Shown here piece by piece: positions 26,170 through 35,763 of a DNA stretch of 64,000 nt. The translations under genes were made by a program, and so were the position numbers. This stretch comes from an uncultured Thermogutta sp. Its GTDB lineage: Bacteria; Planctomycetota; Planctomycetia; Pirellulales; Thermoguttaceae. The stretch is from contig CAKZMM010000176.1 of NCBI GenBank assembly GCA_937128505.1, positions 1-64,000 of the forward strand, given 5' to 3'. The notes beneath the pieces were generated by a model. The model searched no databases, was not told the origin of the DNA, and worked only from the letters and a program-made list of their open reading frames with translations. Position 1 is the first letter of the stretch; the number at the start of each line of letters is the position of its first letter.

Positions 26170-29100
26170 CGAAGGGGCGGGTGGAAAGCTCGATTCGGTC
26201 AAATCGCGCCGGGCCACCCATGGCGGTGGGGGCAAGCCCCGTGAGCGTAAACTCGCCGAAATCTTGCCACAAATCGCGTTCCACTACGATCCACTCCTGG
26301 GGGGCTTCACCGGAAAGTTGCACGGCGGCCCAGCCCGTGGTGTTCTCTCCTGCACAGTATCGCCGCACGGGTTGCTCCGCAGGGGGCCACGCGCCATCCG
26401 CGGCTAACTCCAGCATGATCCCCTTCGCTCCCCCGGATTTCCAAGCGAAGCGTAGATAGCGGAATTCCCCAGGCTTTGGATTTTCCCTAATTCGGAAATC
26501 CCATCCGGGAATTCGCGCGTTATACCGCTGAAGGGGGGAAACCCATAAGCAGAAATGCCCCGCATAGGCCTCTTGCGGGTCTAAGCGTAAGGTACCATCC
26601 CCCTCGTTCAGGTGGAGGCACAGGTCGGAAGCCTCATCGAAAAGCACGAGCGATTGCGCCGCTTGGCTCCCCCAAACCTCCCGCAGGTATCCGAGCAGAT
26701 CGGCCACATCCTGGGGCGAGACGAGCTTTTCCATGTCCTGAGGCATCATTGAAAGCTCCGAGGCTTCCAGTTGCTCGATCTGACTGCGCAGCAGGACCGT
26801 TTCCACCCCTTGTTCCTGCCGGAGGATGATGCTCGTGGCGGTTTCGCCGGCAAGAACGCCCGTAAACACTTGGCCACGTTCCGTAATGACGGTGTACTGA
26901 CGATAACCGACGGTGATCTGTTGGTTAGGATCCAAGATATCGGCGATGAGGGTTTCGTCGGGCCGGGTCTGCGAACTGAGCAGATCGGGTCCCACGGCAT
27001 GCCCCAGGCCGTCGAACAAGTGGCACTTGCTGCATTGCTCCTGAAACACGATCCGGCCCCGAGCCGGATCTCGCGGCAATTCCAAGGCTCGATGGTACTG
27101 GGCGAGCAGCTCCTGTCGGAAAGCATCGCCGCCAGCGGCCTCCAGCAGCTTCTCCGCCCGACGACGAATCGCGGCCTCCGGATGGTGCAGCAAGCGATTG
27201 CGAATGGTTGCGTCCAAGTCCGCCGGTTTAATCGGGCCTGCTTCCAAAGCATCCAGAAGCGCAAGAAGACGCTTTTGCCGGGCGACCAAGCTCTGCAAAA
27301 CCACTTGTTGCAACTTCGGGGTGTACGTGGACCAATTGCCGATCAGTAACTCGGCCACGCCGTCTTCTTCCCGTAGCGATAAAGCCTCGATGCTCGCCAA
27401 TTGTAGCTCGATGGGTTGTCGGGGTTCTAGCAACGAGGTGGCTACGTCGCTGAGTTTTTCCCAAGGGGCGGAAGCTAACAGGCTTGCCGCTTCAATCCGC
27501 TCCTCAAGCGGTTGCTGAGGATCCAGGCAGCGGTCCGCAGCCTCTTCGAACCAGCTAGCCAGCTCCGGCTCATCCGCCAACTGGGCCGAGGCCATAAGAC
27601 GCATCAACATTTGCCGGAGCTCTGCATCGTGCCGATTTTCCCGGATTAGCTTGATCACTTCAGCGGCCAGGACCCCGGTACCTGGGAGCGCTACCCTACG
27701 CCGGGAAAGCCCTTCTAAAATGCCCCCGAGGATCTGGCGGACTAGACGAGCATTTTCGGGCGATTCCGGGCCGGGCAACCGCGCAAGCACGTCGGCAAGC
27801 TCCGCGGGGCTGCCGCTGGCGGCTAAGGTGGCGGCCAGCGGTTGCAGGATTTCCGCGGCCGTCTCGCCCCGCTTGATCGCTGCGCGCAAAAGCCGACTTG
27901 CATGCCGATAGGGGGTCGTAAGGACCGCCGCTTGACCCCAAGGCCGCAACTCGGGATCCCATGCTAATTCCAGCAAGGCTTCGAGCGCTTCGTCCGAAGT
28001 GCAAGAGCCCAAACTCAGACCAGCCTGAAGCCGAACCCAAGCGTCTTCGTCCTTCGCAAGCCGCAGCGCAAGCTCCTGCAAACGCTGGTGATGGGGTAGC
28101 CAGCGCTCGGCCAACTGTAACCCATGAACCCGAAGAGCGAAATGCGGATCCAAGAAAGCTTGCCGAACGTCCTCCGGGCAAAGTGCCCCCAGCCCCTCCA
28201 AACAGTAAAGGGCGTGCAATCGGGCCTGCGGTGAAGGATGTTCGAAAAGGAGCTTCCGAACCTCCGGCACCACGGCGGTCGCGCGCTGCTCGAGGAGCAA
28301 TCGCTGCGCGGTGAGCCGCCACCAGGCATTATCGTGGGTAAGGAGTGCGACAAGCGCTTCCGGCCGGCAAGCCTCGACCCGCGGAGGTGGCCCCGGGGCG
28401 GATTGCTGGGGAGCCACGCGCCAAATTCGCCCCCGATCGGCCCCCGCAATCAGCGACTGCACATAAATCTGTTGCAAAAACCGCGGAATAGCCGAATAAT
28501 CCTCGATGATCGCTCGGTACATATCTACGATGTAAAGGGCCCCATCTGGTCCTACGACGAGATTCACGGGGCGAAACCACTGCTCGCGAGAAGCGACAAA
28601 TTCCACCGCTTCCTCGGTGGCCCGGACCGCTTGCAAGCCGACCCCGTGCCGCCGAAGGAGGCAACGATGGATCAAGTTTTGTGCGTTATCCACACTGAAA
28701 TGGTTGGACCAATATTCCTCCGGAAATAATCGGGCTTGATAGATGACTTGGCCACTGGCGGCCGTGAAAAACCCTTGTGCTGTCGCCTCCGTTTCGCCGT
28801 AAAAGCGGACCCACTGCGGGTCGCGACTGCGAGCCAACCGCCAGGGATCCGGTTCACTGATCGGGTACACCCGCGCAGGATGCCCGTAGGTGCAAATATT
28901 GACGACCGGATCCGGTACCGGATAAAAGGGGTTGCGAACTGCGTAGCGATACTCCAGGGGCATTAAGAAGAGGACATGTTGCTGATTGGTCACCAGAAAG
29001 CGATAACCCCAATCATCTAGGGCTTGCCCGAACCCACTGGTGGCGCCGGCTACCGGCTCCAAAGCCGTTCCATCCGAACGAAAGCGGAAGCACATTGCTC

Positions 29101-30028
29101 CCATTGGCACCGGCTTAGGGAGATAAGGTCCGGTGATGGTGCCGCCGCTTTGGATACCGCTGGCTGCATAGATCCAGTTGTCTACCGATTGCCGCGGGTT
29201 GTTGATCCGCGACCATAACTCGTAGCAGCCAAAGCCGGCAAACAGCACCTCGCGGTGGTCGCAGAGATCGTCTGCATCTCGGTCGGCCAGATACACAATA
29301 TCGGGGGCGCAAAGCACAATCACCCCATCCCGGGCAGGCACCACGCCGTAACAAGGAGGTAACCGGTCGGCCCAGACGACCATGTGATCGAAAAAGCCGT
29401 CGCCGTCCGGATCAGTCAGTCTTTTAACGGTGCCGTATTGCTCCTTTTCGGCCTGGCGTCGAGCGGCTTCACCAGCGGGAATCCGCCGCACTTCCCGGTC
29501 CAAGACGCCCGTCTTATTCAATTCCAACACATCGAGGTATCCTTCGAGGTTGTAGCCGTGGATTTCGCAAACGAACATGCCGCCGCGGTGATCGAAGGCC
29601 ATGGCCACCGGATCGGCCAGTTGGGGCTCGGCGGCCACTAAATCGATCCGAAAACCCGGCGCGAGTTGAAACCGCTTCCGGCTTTCTTCAGGGCTCAGGG
29701 GACCGGGCGCATCGGTCGCAAGCGGAATCTCTGCCGCGAAGGCGGAGACGGGGCCGCACGAAAACCCACCCAAATTGGGCAGGCTTTCTGCCGCGAGCCA
29801 GAAAGTGGCCACCAGCAGAAGCCAGAACCGGCAAGGCGGGCAGAGCGGCCGCCCCTCGCCCGAGAACCACCAGCTTAAACTTTTTTTCTGACGGGGGAAG
29901 CCACGCAGGCTTTTGGCGTCGGATAAATCCCCACCGGATAAGGGAGATTTCCCGCCGCTATGGCCGCCTGAATGCTCGGAGTCTCCGAGGGTGCCGAAAA
30001 TCCGCTGAGGTCCGCCCCCATACTTCAT
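26138..30028 (-). CDS. Large secreted PVC-type protein: dehydrogenase-like N-terminus, HEAT-like repeats, haem domain
   Basis: 1296 aa from the ATG at 30028 (GGTGAGG upstream). A frame extending to 30391 would overlap the next gene. A ~75-residue basic leader precedes a hydrophobic export segment ending near residue 100 at A-F-A-A-E. Residues ~105-545 match the 'membrane-bound dehydrogenase' N-terminal domain of planctomycetes and verrucomicrobia, a beta-propeller with D-P-V-A-M-A-F-D and D-x-D-x-D-G segments. Residues ~560-960 are alpha-helical HEAT-like repeats. Residues ~980-1110 are the planctomycete haem-binding domain with C-S-K-C-H at 999-1003 and G-P-D-L. The last ~180 residues look like a beta-sandwich. 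It is probably extracytoplasmic and redox-active, with an unknown substrate. Such proteins are numerous in this phylum. Confidence 0.88.
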   Translation of the reverse strand: MKYGGGPQRIFGTLGDSEHSGGHSGGKSPLSGGDLSDAKSLRGFPRQKKSLSWWFSGEGRPLCPPCRFWLLLVATFWLAAESLPNLGGFSCGPVSAFAAEIPLATDAPGPLSPEESRKRFQLAPGFRIDLVAAEPQLADPVAMAFDHRGGMFVCEIHGYNLEGYLDVLELNKTGVLDREVRRIPAGEAARRQAEKEQYGTVKRLTDPDGDGFFDHMVVWADRLPPCYGVVPARDGVIVLCAPDIVYLADRDADDLCDHREVLFAGFGCYELWSRINNPRQSVDNWIYAASGIQSGGTITGPYLPKPVPMGAMCFRFRSDGTALEPVAGATSGFGQALDDWGYRFLVTNQQHVLFLMPLEYRYAVRNPFYPVPDPVVNICTYGHPARVYPISEPDPWRLARSRDPQWVRFYGETEATAQGFFTAASGQVIYQARLFPEEYWSNHFSVDNAQNLIHRCLLRRHGVGLQAVRATEEAVEFVASREQWFRPVNLVVGPDGALYIVDMYRAIIEDYSAIPRFLQQIYVQSLIAGADRGRIWRVAPQQSAPGPPPRVEACRPEALVALLTHDNAWWRLTAQRLLLEQRATAVVPEVRKLLFEHPSPQARLHALYCLEGLGALCPEDVRQAFLDPHFALRVHGLQLAERWLPHHQRLQELALRLAKDEDAWVRLQAGLSLGSCTSDEALEALLELAWDPELRPWGQAAVLTTPYRHASRLLRAAIKRGETAAEILQPLAATLAASGSPAELADVLARLPGPESPENARLVRQILGGILEGLSRRRVALPGTGVLAAEVIKLIRENRHDAELRQMLMRLMASAQLADEPELASWFEEAADRCLDPQQPLEERIEAASLLASAPWEKLSDVATSLLEPRQPIELQLASIEALSLREEDGVAELLIGNWSTYTPKLQQVVLQSLVARQKRLLALLDALEAGPIKPADLDATIRNRLLHHPEAAIRRRAEKLLEAAGGDAFRQELLAQYHRALELPRDPARGRIVFQEQCSKCHLFDGLGHAVGPDLLSSQTRPDETLIADILDPNQQITVGYRQYTVITERGQVFTGVLAGETATSIILRQEQGVETVLLRSQIEQLEASELSMMPQDMEKLVSPQDVADLLGYLREVWGSQAAQSLVLFDEASDLCLHLNEGDGTLRLDPQEAYAGHFCLWVSPLQRYNARIPGWDFRIRENPKPGEFRYLRFAWKSGGAKGIMLELAADGAWPPAEQPVRRYCAGENTTGWAAVQLSGEAPQEWIVVERDLWQDFGEFTLTGLAPTAMGGPARFDRIELSTRPFATPGKGAANR

Positions 30029-30276
30029 TTTCGCATCCTCACCCGACAAGGTGGCTTTTGTATCGAACCCGCTGCGGATTTTAGCCTCGGCGTTTGCGTG
30101 AAATCTAGAACGAAGATGCAAAACTCCAAAAGTTGGGTACCCGCGGAAAGGACGATAGGCTGACGCGTAGGTCTTTGAGGTGCCGCAAGCCAGTGGCATT
30201 GACGCAAATTGCCGGGGGGCAGAGTTTTGAATGATGATGCGGCCGATCACCCATACGCGCGGGGGGAGGGGCGCGA

Positions 30277-31533
30277 TCACCAATCGTGACGGCGGGAGAA
30301 GGCGATCCCCTCGATTTCCACCAGCAACTCCGGTCGGCAGACATCCGCGATTGCATAAACCGTCGGTAGTTCGCCGAGGCGCTTTTCGCACACGGCCCGG
30401 GTTTTCGCATAATCCTCTTGTCTCTTGATATACACGCGGGCCAGTGCCAAGCCGTCCAAACCAGTTCCCAGGCCGCGCATGCCGTGACGAGCAAGGTTGT
30501 AATCCGAGATCAAAGCCTCGATGTTATCGAGCGTTTGATGAGTTTGCTTCTCGACGTCGCCAATGAAGCGGGTTTCTTCGTTGGTGATACTGGCCGTTCC
30601 GGAAACAAAGATCGTGGCAAATGGTCCGCAAGAGAGTGCCATCGCCCGGGAAAACTTTGGGCTCTTTGAGCCATAGCAAGCCGAATACTTGAAGGCCGAG
30701 GTCTGCAAGGGGTTTTCCAGCGGCATCCCCACGATATCCTGGCGAGTGGTTTGCAGGGCGATGCAGCTCATGACGATATCGCGGCCCTCCGTGCCGATTC
30801 CCGTGCTGGCGGGGTAAACCGTGGGGTTTTGGCCCGGGGGGAGCTTGCCGGCTCGGAACCGGATCGGTTCATAGAAATCCGTCCTTGCGCGATTGAGTTC
30901 CTTGTAGCGTTGGGTCTCGCCTTCGGCCCCCACGATGTCGCCCAGGTAAAGCCACGTGCGGATAACTTCTTCAAAACCGACGCCGGCCCGGGCAAGCTTC
31001 GCCTGCATCTGCCGAAATGCGTCCAAGCTGCGTTCATAAACGCCAGTGGCAGAGGTTTTCGGCACAATATCGGCGCAGTGGACCCACGAAACGCCGCTGT
31101 GCGAGGCGATCACAAGCTGATCATCCAATCGGAGGACTTGCACTCCCTCGTGGGCCCGACCTACGCCGAGTGCCTCGATGGCGACAAGCTTTCCTTGACA
31201 GGGGGGTTGGAGGATGTAAGTGGTGGCCGGCATTTCGGGGCCGTAGAAGTCGCGGATCAGCTCGCGACATTCCCCAAGGTCCTCTGCCCGACTTACGAAG
31301 ACCGCCTGCTGAATGATTGAGCCGCGAATTCCCTCGTCGGCATTGACCTGACGGATGGTTTCCAAGGCATCGAGGATTTGCTCGCTGAGAGTTTGACCCC
31401 GACGCGGAACAGCCGATGCGAAGACATGCCGAACGTCATTCAGTTCCACGACCGAATAGCCGACGCCTTCGATGGAATGCTTCCGCACGAAAAATGGTTC
31501 GCTTTTCAGGGAGGAAGTTACTCGGCCGCTCAT
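30277..31533 (-). CDS. Double Rid-fold (YjgF/chorismatase-like) protein
   Basis: 418 aa from the ATG at 31533; a TTG at 31599 is an alternative and neither has a strong ribosome binding site. The C-terminal ~150 residues fit a YjgF/YER057c/UK114 (Rid) fold: S-G-T-A-S-I, then a late V-Y-I-K-R-Q-E-D-Y and E-I-E-G-I-A-F ending. The N-terminal half has a similar layout, as in two-domain chorismatase-like proteins (FkbO/Hyg5/XanB2 type). Rid proteins deaminate reactive enamines; chorismatases hydrolyse chorismate. The key residues of either activity cannot be assigned from here. No signal peptide. The gene is divergent from the following spacer and lies just upstream of the large haem protein on the same strand, with a 248-base gap. 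Confidence 0.75.
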   Translation of the reverse strand: MSGRVTSSLKSEPFFVRKHSIEGVGYSVVELNDVRHVFASAVPRRGQTLSEQILDALETIRQVNADEGIRGSIIQQAVFVSRAEDLGECRELIRDFYGPEMPATTYILQPPCQGKLVAIEALGVGRAHEGVQVLRLDDQLVIASHSGVSWVHCADIVPKTSATGVYERSLDAFRQMQAKLARAGVGFEEVIRTWLYLGDIVGAEGETQRYKELNRARTDFYEPIRFRAGKLPPGQNPTVYPASTGIGTEGRDIVMSCIALQTTRQDIVGMPLENPLQTSAFKYSACYGSKSPKFSRAMALSCGPFATIFVSGTASITNEETRFIGDVEKQTHQTLDNIEALISDYNLARHGMRGLGTGLDGLALARVYIKRQEDYAKTRAVCEKRLGELPTVYAIADVCRPELLVEIEGIAFSRRHDW

Positions 31534-33275
31534 CGGGGCGTTCCAATGTGAGGGATTATCGTTCGGCGGAAGTCGGGGATTTTCTACTCGCTGTGTCAAA
31601 AAACCATTGACCCTCGGACCACTTGCTTACCTTGCTTTGAACCGCCTGTTGGCGGACAACATGGCCAAATCCGTGGGACCAATCGGTGCGATCCCTGCGA
31701 TGGTAAAGGGAGTTTGGTTGGAGGGAGTCCTTTCCGAGTTTTGCCACACAATAACCACATTGCAGTTTATGAAATCGGCTCCGACCGAAAGTATTCCCGC
31801 TGTCGAACCACGACACCCATCAATTTTTGGTAGCCCCATATGGCTATGGTAAGCTACTTCAAGCCCTTGCTTAAGCACCTGTCTAATAATTCGAATAATC
31901 ATTACTTTTATTACACGCTTTCCCAAATTTCGCGAGTTAGATGCCCTCCGTACAAATCTAAAAAACTCGGGTACTCCAATTTTCCCTAAGGTCCTTTGTA
32001 ACTATGGGTTGGCAAGCACTTTTGGGAAGCGGCACGGTTTGGCGCGAGCAGTCAAGGACGTCATTAGAGGGAGAAAGAACTCGCTTTTTTCCTACGCTAC
32101 CCAAGCGTCTTTTTGAGCCTAAGTTAACTCAAGCTGGGATGGTACGCCCCGCGGTTATCGAACTTCTCGAGTTCTCACCCAAGTCATACCGGCTTTTGTC
32201 GGCAGGCTAACAGGCATTGCCGGCGGGTGGTGGCCCCCCTTGCCTTGCCCACTCGTGGCTTGCCCTGCCAGGGGGCAATACCTTCTACTAACCCACCGGC
32301 TTTTCGGCTCTGCGCCTGCGACTGGAAATTGTCGGTATTGACGGTCTTGGAGGGAAAGCTTTTCGATACCACCCTTGGGGTTGGAAAATCCTTTCAGCTT
32401 CTCCCGATGTTTTTTGAAGGATCGGTTTCATCCGCCGTGCTCCCGAGCGGCAACCTTCGGGGCAGAGATTTGGTATGGTGTCGCATCATGCCACCTTTGG
32501 TTCGCCTCATGCCGGCGGGGGATCGATGTGGGTCTTTAACGCCTCCCACTACTCGAAATCTCTAATGCCTCAAACTACCCTGAAATAACAAAGCGGAATC
32601 TAAAACGAAAAATACGCCGATTCCACCGGGGTGAGCTTGCCGCCAGGGTCCCGAGGAAATACGCCAACTTTTCTTTCGCCAGTAGTTTGATTCAAACGAA
32701 TGACAGTAGTCTGATTCAAACGAATGAAACGTCTTGCCATTCCGCGCATGGGCGGTTGAAAGCTGAAAATCACCAAGTATGCTTCACTCATGAAGCAGCT
32801 CGGCAAATTCCTACCCTCCATTAAAGTTAGCATTACGAAATATTTTAAGCCTTTGAGTCCTTGAATGAAAGAATTTTTGGGAATGCCTTAAAATCCTCGA
32901 GAAGCCCTCCCAAAAGCGTTTGGGTTTCTTCGGAAGCGTTGTTTTGATTGGGGGAGGTGGAATCGGTAGGTCCAATCACTTGCCATTTATGGGAGGTTTT
33001 ACTTCGGCAAGTCGATCACTTTGGGATCGAACCTTGCGGCGTAAAGGTTCAGGCTTTCGTTCTCTAAAGAGTTTGCCCCCCCTATCTGAAAACGATTGAC
33101 CTGCCTTGCAAAAACGGGAAAGATCGCGTCTTGGTTCCCGGACATGAAGGATTTTGTCGATAGCCGCCTTATCCGAACGAAGCAACCTTCGGAGGTCTAT
33201 CGGAGGTATATTCGGCCCGTGAAGCTACGCAAGTTCGGCGGATACCCTCTCTAAGGCCCTGACGGAGGTTTGGCG
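31534..33275 (+). other. Long gene-poor spacer with direct repeat
   Basis: About 1.7 kb with lower GC than the flanking genes, especially 31850-32000 and 32560-32900. I see no credible gene. A minus-strand frame at 32600-32833 contains a duplicated stretch: at 32676-32724 the sequence has two copies of 'agtagtttgattcaaacga' about 24 bases apart, on the plus strand. Fragments around 32200-32330 are GC-rich but have no recognisable coding content. It may hold decayed genes. Confidence 0.45.
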
Positions 33276-35438
33276 ATGGTAAATCGTGCTAAGGCCCTCT
33301 GGCTTAAAAAAGCTATCAACGTGCTCTTTGGCCTCGTGGTCGTTATGCCCGCGATGGTTCATTCGGGAGCTTCCTGGGTTTTTGCCCAGGAGGCTTCTGC
33401 GTCCTTAGGAGGGCTTAAGGCCTGGATGTATTTTGTTCAAGGTGAGGAACGATACGGTGGGACACCCTATTATTGGCTGGGGCGGTTTAATTTGCAATTA
33501 AACATCCGGTACCCAGCCTCGTCAAGTGAGGTGTTGGAACTCCTTTGGGGAGCGAAAAACGATCAGCGTGAAGCCGTGCTTCAGATCGGGGGGCAACAGA
33601 TTCGCTTATCCGCCGGTGGCTACGACGGTTTTCGCTGGCAGAGGGTTCCGCTTCCGCGTGGGCTTCCGGCGGAGGATTTCAGCGTGGATATCAGGGCCGG
33701 CGAGGGAAAGCCTGCCTTCTTGGCAGCCGTCCGTGTGGTGGACCCTTCGGTCCCTGTGCCCGAGGATATCGACGGTAGTCTCCCTAGGGAGCATTTGATC
33801 ACGTTGAGCTTTGAGCCGGCGCGGCCTGCGGCCCCTCCGGAGGCTTTTCCGGAGAAACGTTCTTTTTGGGACCAACCCTTCCCGGCTATTCGGCCGCGTG
33901 TAGCGGAGCCGGAAGTTCAAGCCGCCTTCCTAGAGGCTGAACTCCATGCCCGACAAGCGAACGAGCAATGGTTCCGCTGTCGGAAGTTTCTGGAAGGTTG
34001 GGTGAATGAAGCGGATCCGGCGACCGGGCTAATCCCGAGGAATTTGAGCACGGATCGCGACATTTGGAATGCCGCCGATGCTGCCGCGGATAACTATCCG
34101 TTCATGGTGCTCACGGCGGCCCTCACCTCGCCGGAGCTATTTGCCGGAAAAATGCGCGAGCTGCTGGAGACGGAAACCCGGCTGACATGCCGCCTGGACC
34201 GCCTCCCCGATACGTGGTCGTTTTCCCGACAGGGGTTCCGAAGTGAGCAAATCGATTTATCGGCGATCATCTTCGGTGCGTCGGAATACACCAAAGACGG
34301 CTTGCTTCCTTTGACGGAGTATTTGGGGCCCTCTCCGTGGTCCGATCGGCTCCTGGGGATTTTGGATGATATTTGGAAGCATGCTCCGATCGAGACGCCC
34401 TTCGGGCGGATTCCCTCGGAAAATGTGGAGATCAACGGCGAGCAGCTTCAGGTCCTTTGCCGCATGTTTTGGATGACCGGCGAGACAAAATATTTGGATT
34501 GGGCCATTCGCTTGGGGGATTATTACCTGCTCGGCGGGAATCATCCCACGCGAAATATGGAGCGGGTTCGGCTCCGGGATCACGGGTGCGAGATCATCTC
34601 CGGTCTTTCGGAATTGTATTTGGCGACCCACTTTGCGCGTCCGGAGAAAAAGGCCACCTACCGCGAAGCCGTCCATGCCATGTATGACCGAATCCTGGAA
34701 ATCGGTCGAGATCGTCGCGGGATGCTCTATAACTGGATCAATCCCCAGACCGGGGAACACGATGCGAATATCTGCGACACCTGGGGCTACAACTACAACG
34801 GCATCTATACGGTTTATTTGCTCGACGGCCGGGCCGATTACCGCGACGCGGTCCGCCACGCCCTGCGACACCTGCCGGAACTGACCGAGTACCATTGGGG
34901 AAGTGCCGACGAATACGCGGATTCCATTGAAGGGGCCATCAATCTATACAATCGCGAACCGGTTGAAGAGGCCCGGCAGTGGATCGACAGCGAAATCCGC
35001 GACATGTGGCGTCCGCAAAGGCCGGATGGGATCATCGAAGGTTGGCACGGCGATGGCAACTCGGCTCGCACGGCCATTATGTACGCGCTGTGGAAAACGC
35101 AGGGAATAACAGCCCAGCCGTGGCGGGAAGATCTTTTGCTGGGGGCAACTCGCCGGGGCGAGAAGCTTTTTGTGGTGCTTTCGGCAAGTAGCCCTTGGGA
35201 GGGGAAGATCTGTTTCGATAAGCCCCGTCATCGACAGCAGATGCGGCTGCCAATCGATTATCCGCGGATCAACCAGTTTCCCGAGTGGTTTACGGCGGAA
35301 CCGGGTAGAGCGTATTCGATTTTGGATCCCTCAACCGGAAAGAAGCAGAGTTTTTCCGGCGAGGATCTCCAGCGCGGAATTCCCATGACGCTGGAGCCGA
35401 TGAAAGAACTGCGTTTTGTGGTGCAAGTGCAACCGTAA
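33276..35438 (+). CDS. Secreted protein of probable (alpha/alpha) barrel glycosidase type
   Basis: 720 aa from the ATG at 33276, with GGAGG eight bases upstream; a TTG at 33270 is less likely. A clear signal peptide spans residues 1-36: basic start K-A-L-W-L-K-K, a hydrophobic stretch, and a cut near W-V-F-A-Q. Residues 40-180 look like a beta-domain. Residues ~230-630 are helical and rich in W, Y and D, with pairs such as W-D-W-A-I-R-L-G-D-Y-Y and G-Y-N-Y-N-G that fit a six-hairpin glycosidase or a GH127-like catalytic barrel. The C-terminus is a short beta region. I do not recognise a named family and cannot point to catalytic residues. Neighbouring exported sugar proteins, including an aldose epimerase 325 bases on, support a carbohydrate role. 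Confidence 0.75.
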   Translation: MVNRAKALWLKKAINVLFGLVVVMPAMVHSGASWVFAQEASASLGGLKAWMYFVQGEERYGGTPYYWLGRFNLQLNIRYPASSSEVLELLWGAKNDQREAVLQIGGQQIRLSAGGYDGFRWQRVPLPRGLPAEDFSVDIRAGEGKPAFLAAVRVVDPSVPVPEDIDGSLPREHLITLSFEPARPAAPPEAFPEKRSFWDQPFPAIRPRVAEPEVQAAFLEAELHARQANEQWFRCRKFLEGWVNEADPATGLIPRNLSTDRDIWNAADAAADNYPFMVLTAALTSPELFAGKMRELLETETRLTCRLDRLPDTWSFSRQGFRSEQIDLSAIIFGASEYTKDGLLPLTEYLGPSPWSDRLLGILDDIWKHAPIETPFGRIPSENVEINGEQLQVLCRMFWMTGETKYLDWAIRLGDYYLLGGNHPTRNMERVRLRDHGCEIISGLSELYLATHFARPEKKATYREAVHAMYDRILEIGRDRRGMLYNWINPQTGEHDANICDTWGYNYNGIYTVYLLDGRADYRDAVRHALRHLPELTEYHWGSADEYADSIEGAINLYNREPVEEARQWIDSEIRDMWRPQRPDGIIEGWHGDGNSARTAIMYALWKTQGITAQPWREDLLLGATRRGEKLFVVLSASSPWEGKICFDKPRHRQQMRLPIDYPRINQFPEWFTAEPGRAYSILDPSTGKKQSFSGEDLQRGIPMTLEPMKELRFVVQVQP

Positions 35439-35513
35439 GGAGGACGCCTGCGTTTAACCGCCGCGCTGAAAGGCAAAGCTGCCCGGCACCCGCTCCTATG
35501 CCCCAAGAAGCGG

Positions 35514-35655
35514 CTTTGGACACAGCTTTGGGATAAAGCCTTTGGACAAACTTTTTGGCTAAACCCTTTGGCTAAAGCTTTTGAACAAAGCTTTTGCCTA
35601 ATGCTTTCGGATAAAGCTTTTGGACGAAGCTTTTGGAGAAAACTCTTGGGCAACC
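35514..35655 (+). repeat. 13-bp degenerate tandem repeat
   Basis: About eleven units, most of them 13 bp with a consensus close to ttttggataaagc, laid end to end in the spacer between the secreted protein and the aldose epimerase. The outer units are 12 and 14 bp. Individual copies differ at one to four positions. AAGCTTTTGG is the most frequent core. There is no supported reading frame across the array. Confidence 0.88.
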
Positions 35656-35763
35656 TCAAACGAAGGTCGCGGCTTGTGCGAAAACTGGCCTCAAATACTC
35701 GCGCTAATTCGGCAGGCCGAATCGCGGAGTAATCGGGCTAATGCCGAATGGCAAAAAATCGGT

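Noticed and set aside
30029-30391. N-terminal extension of the large haem protein to 30391
   Set aside because: It overlaps the Rid-fold gene and adds a non-family leader, whereas GGTGAGG precedes the ATG at 30028.
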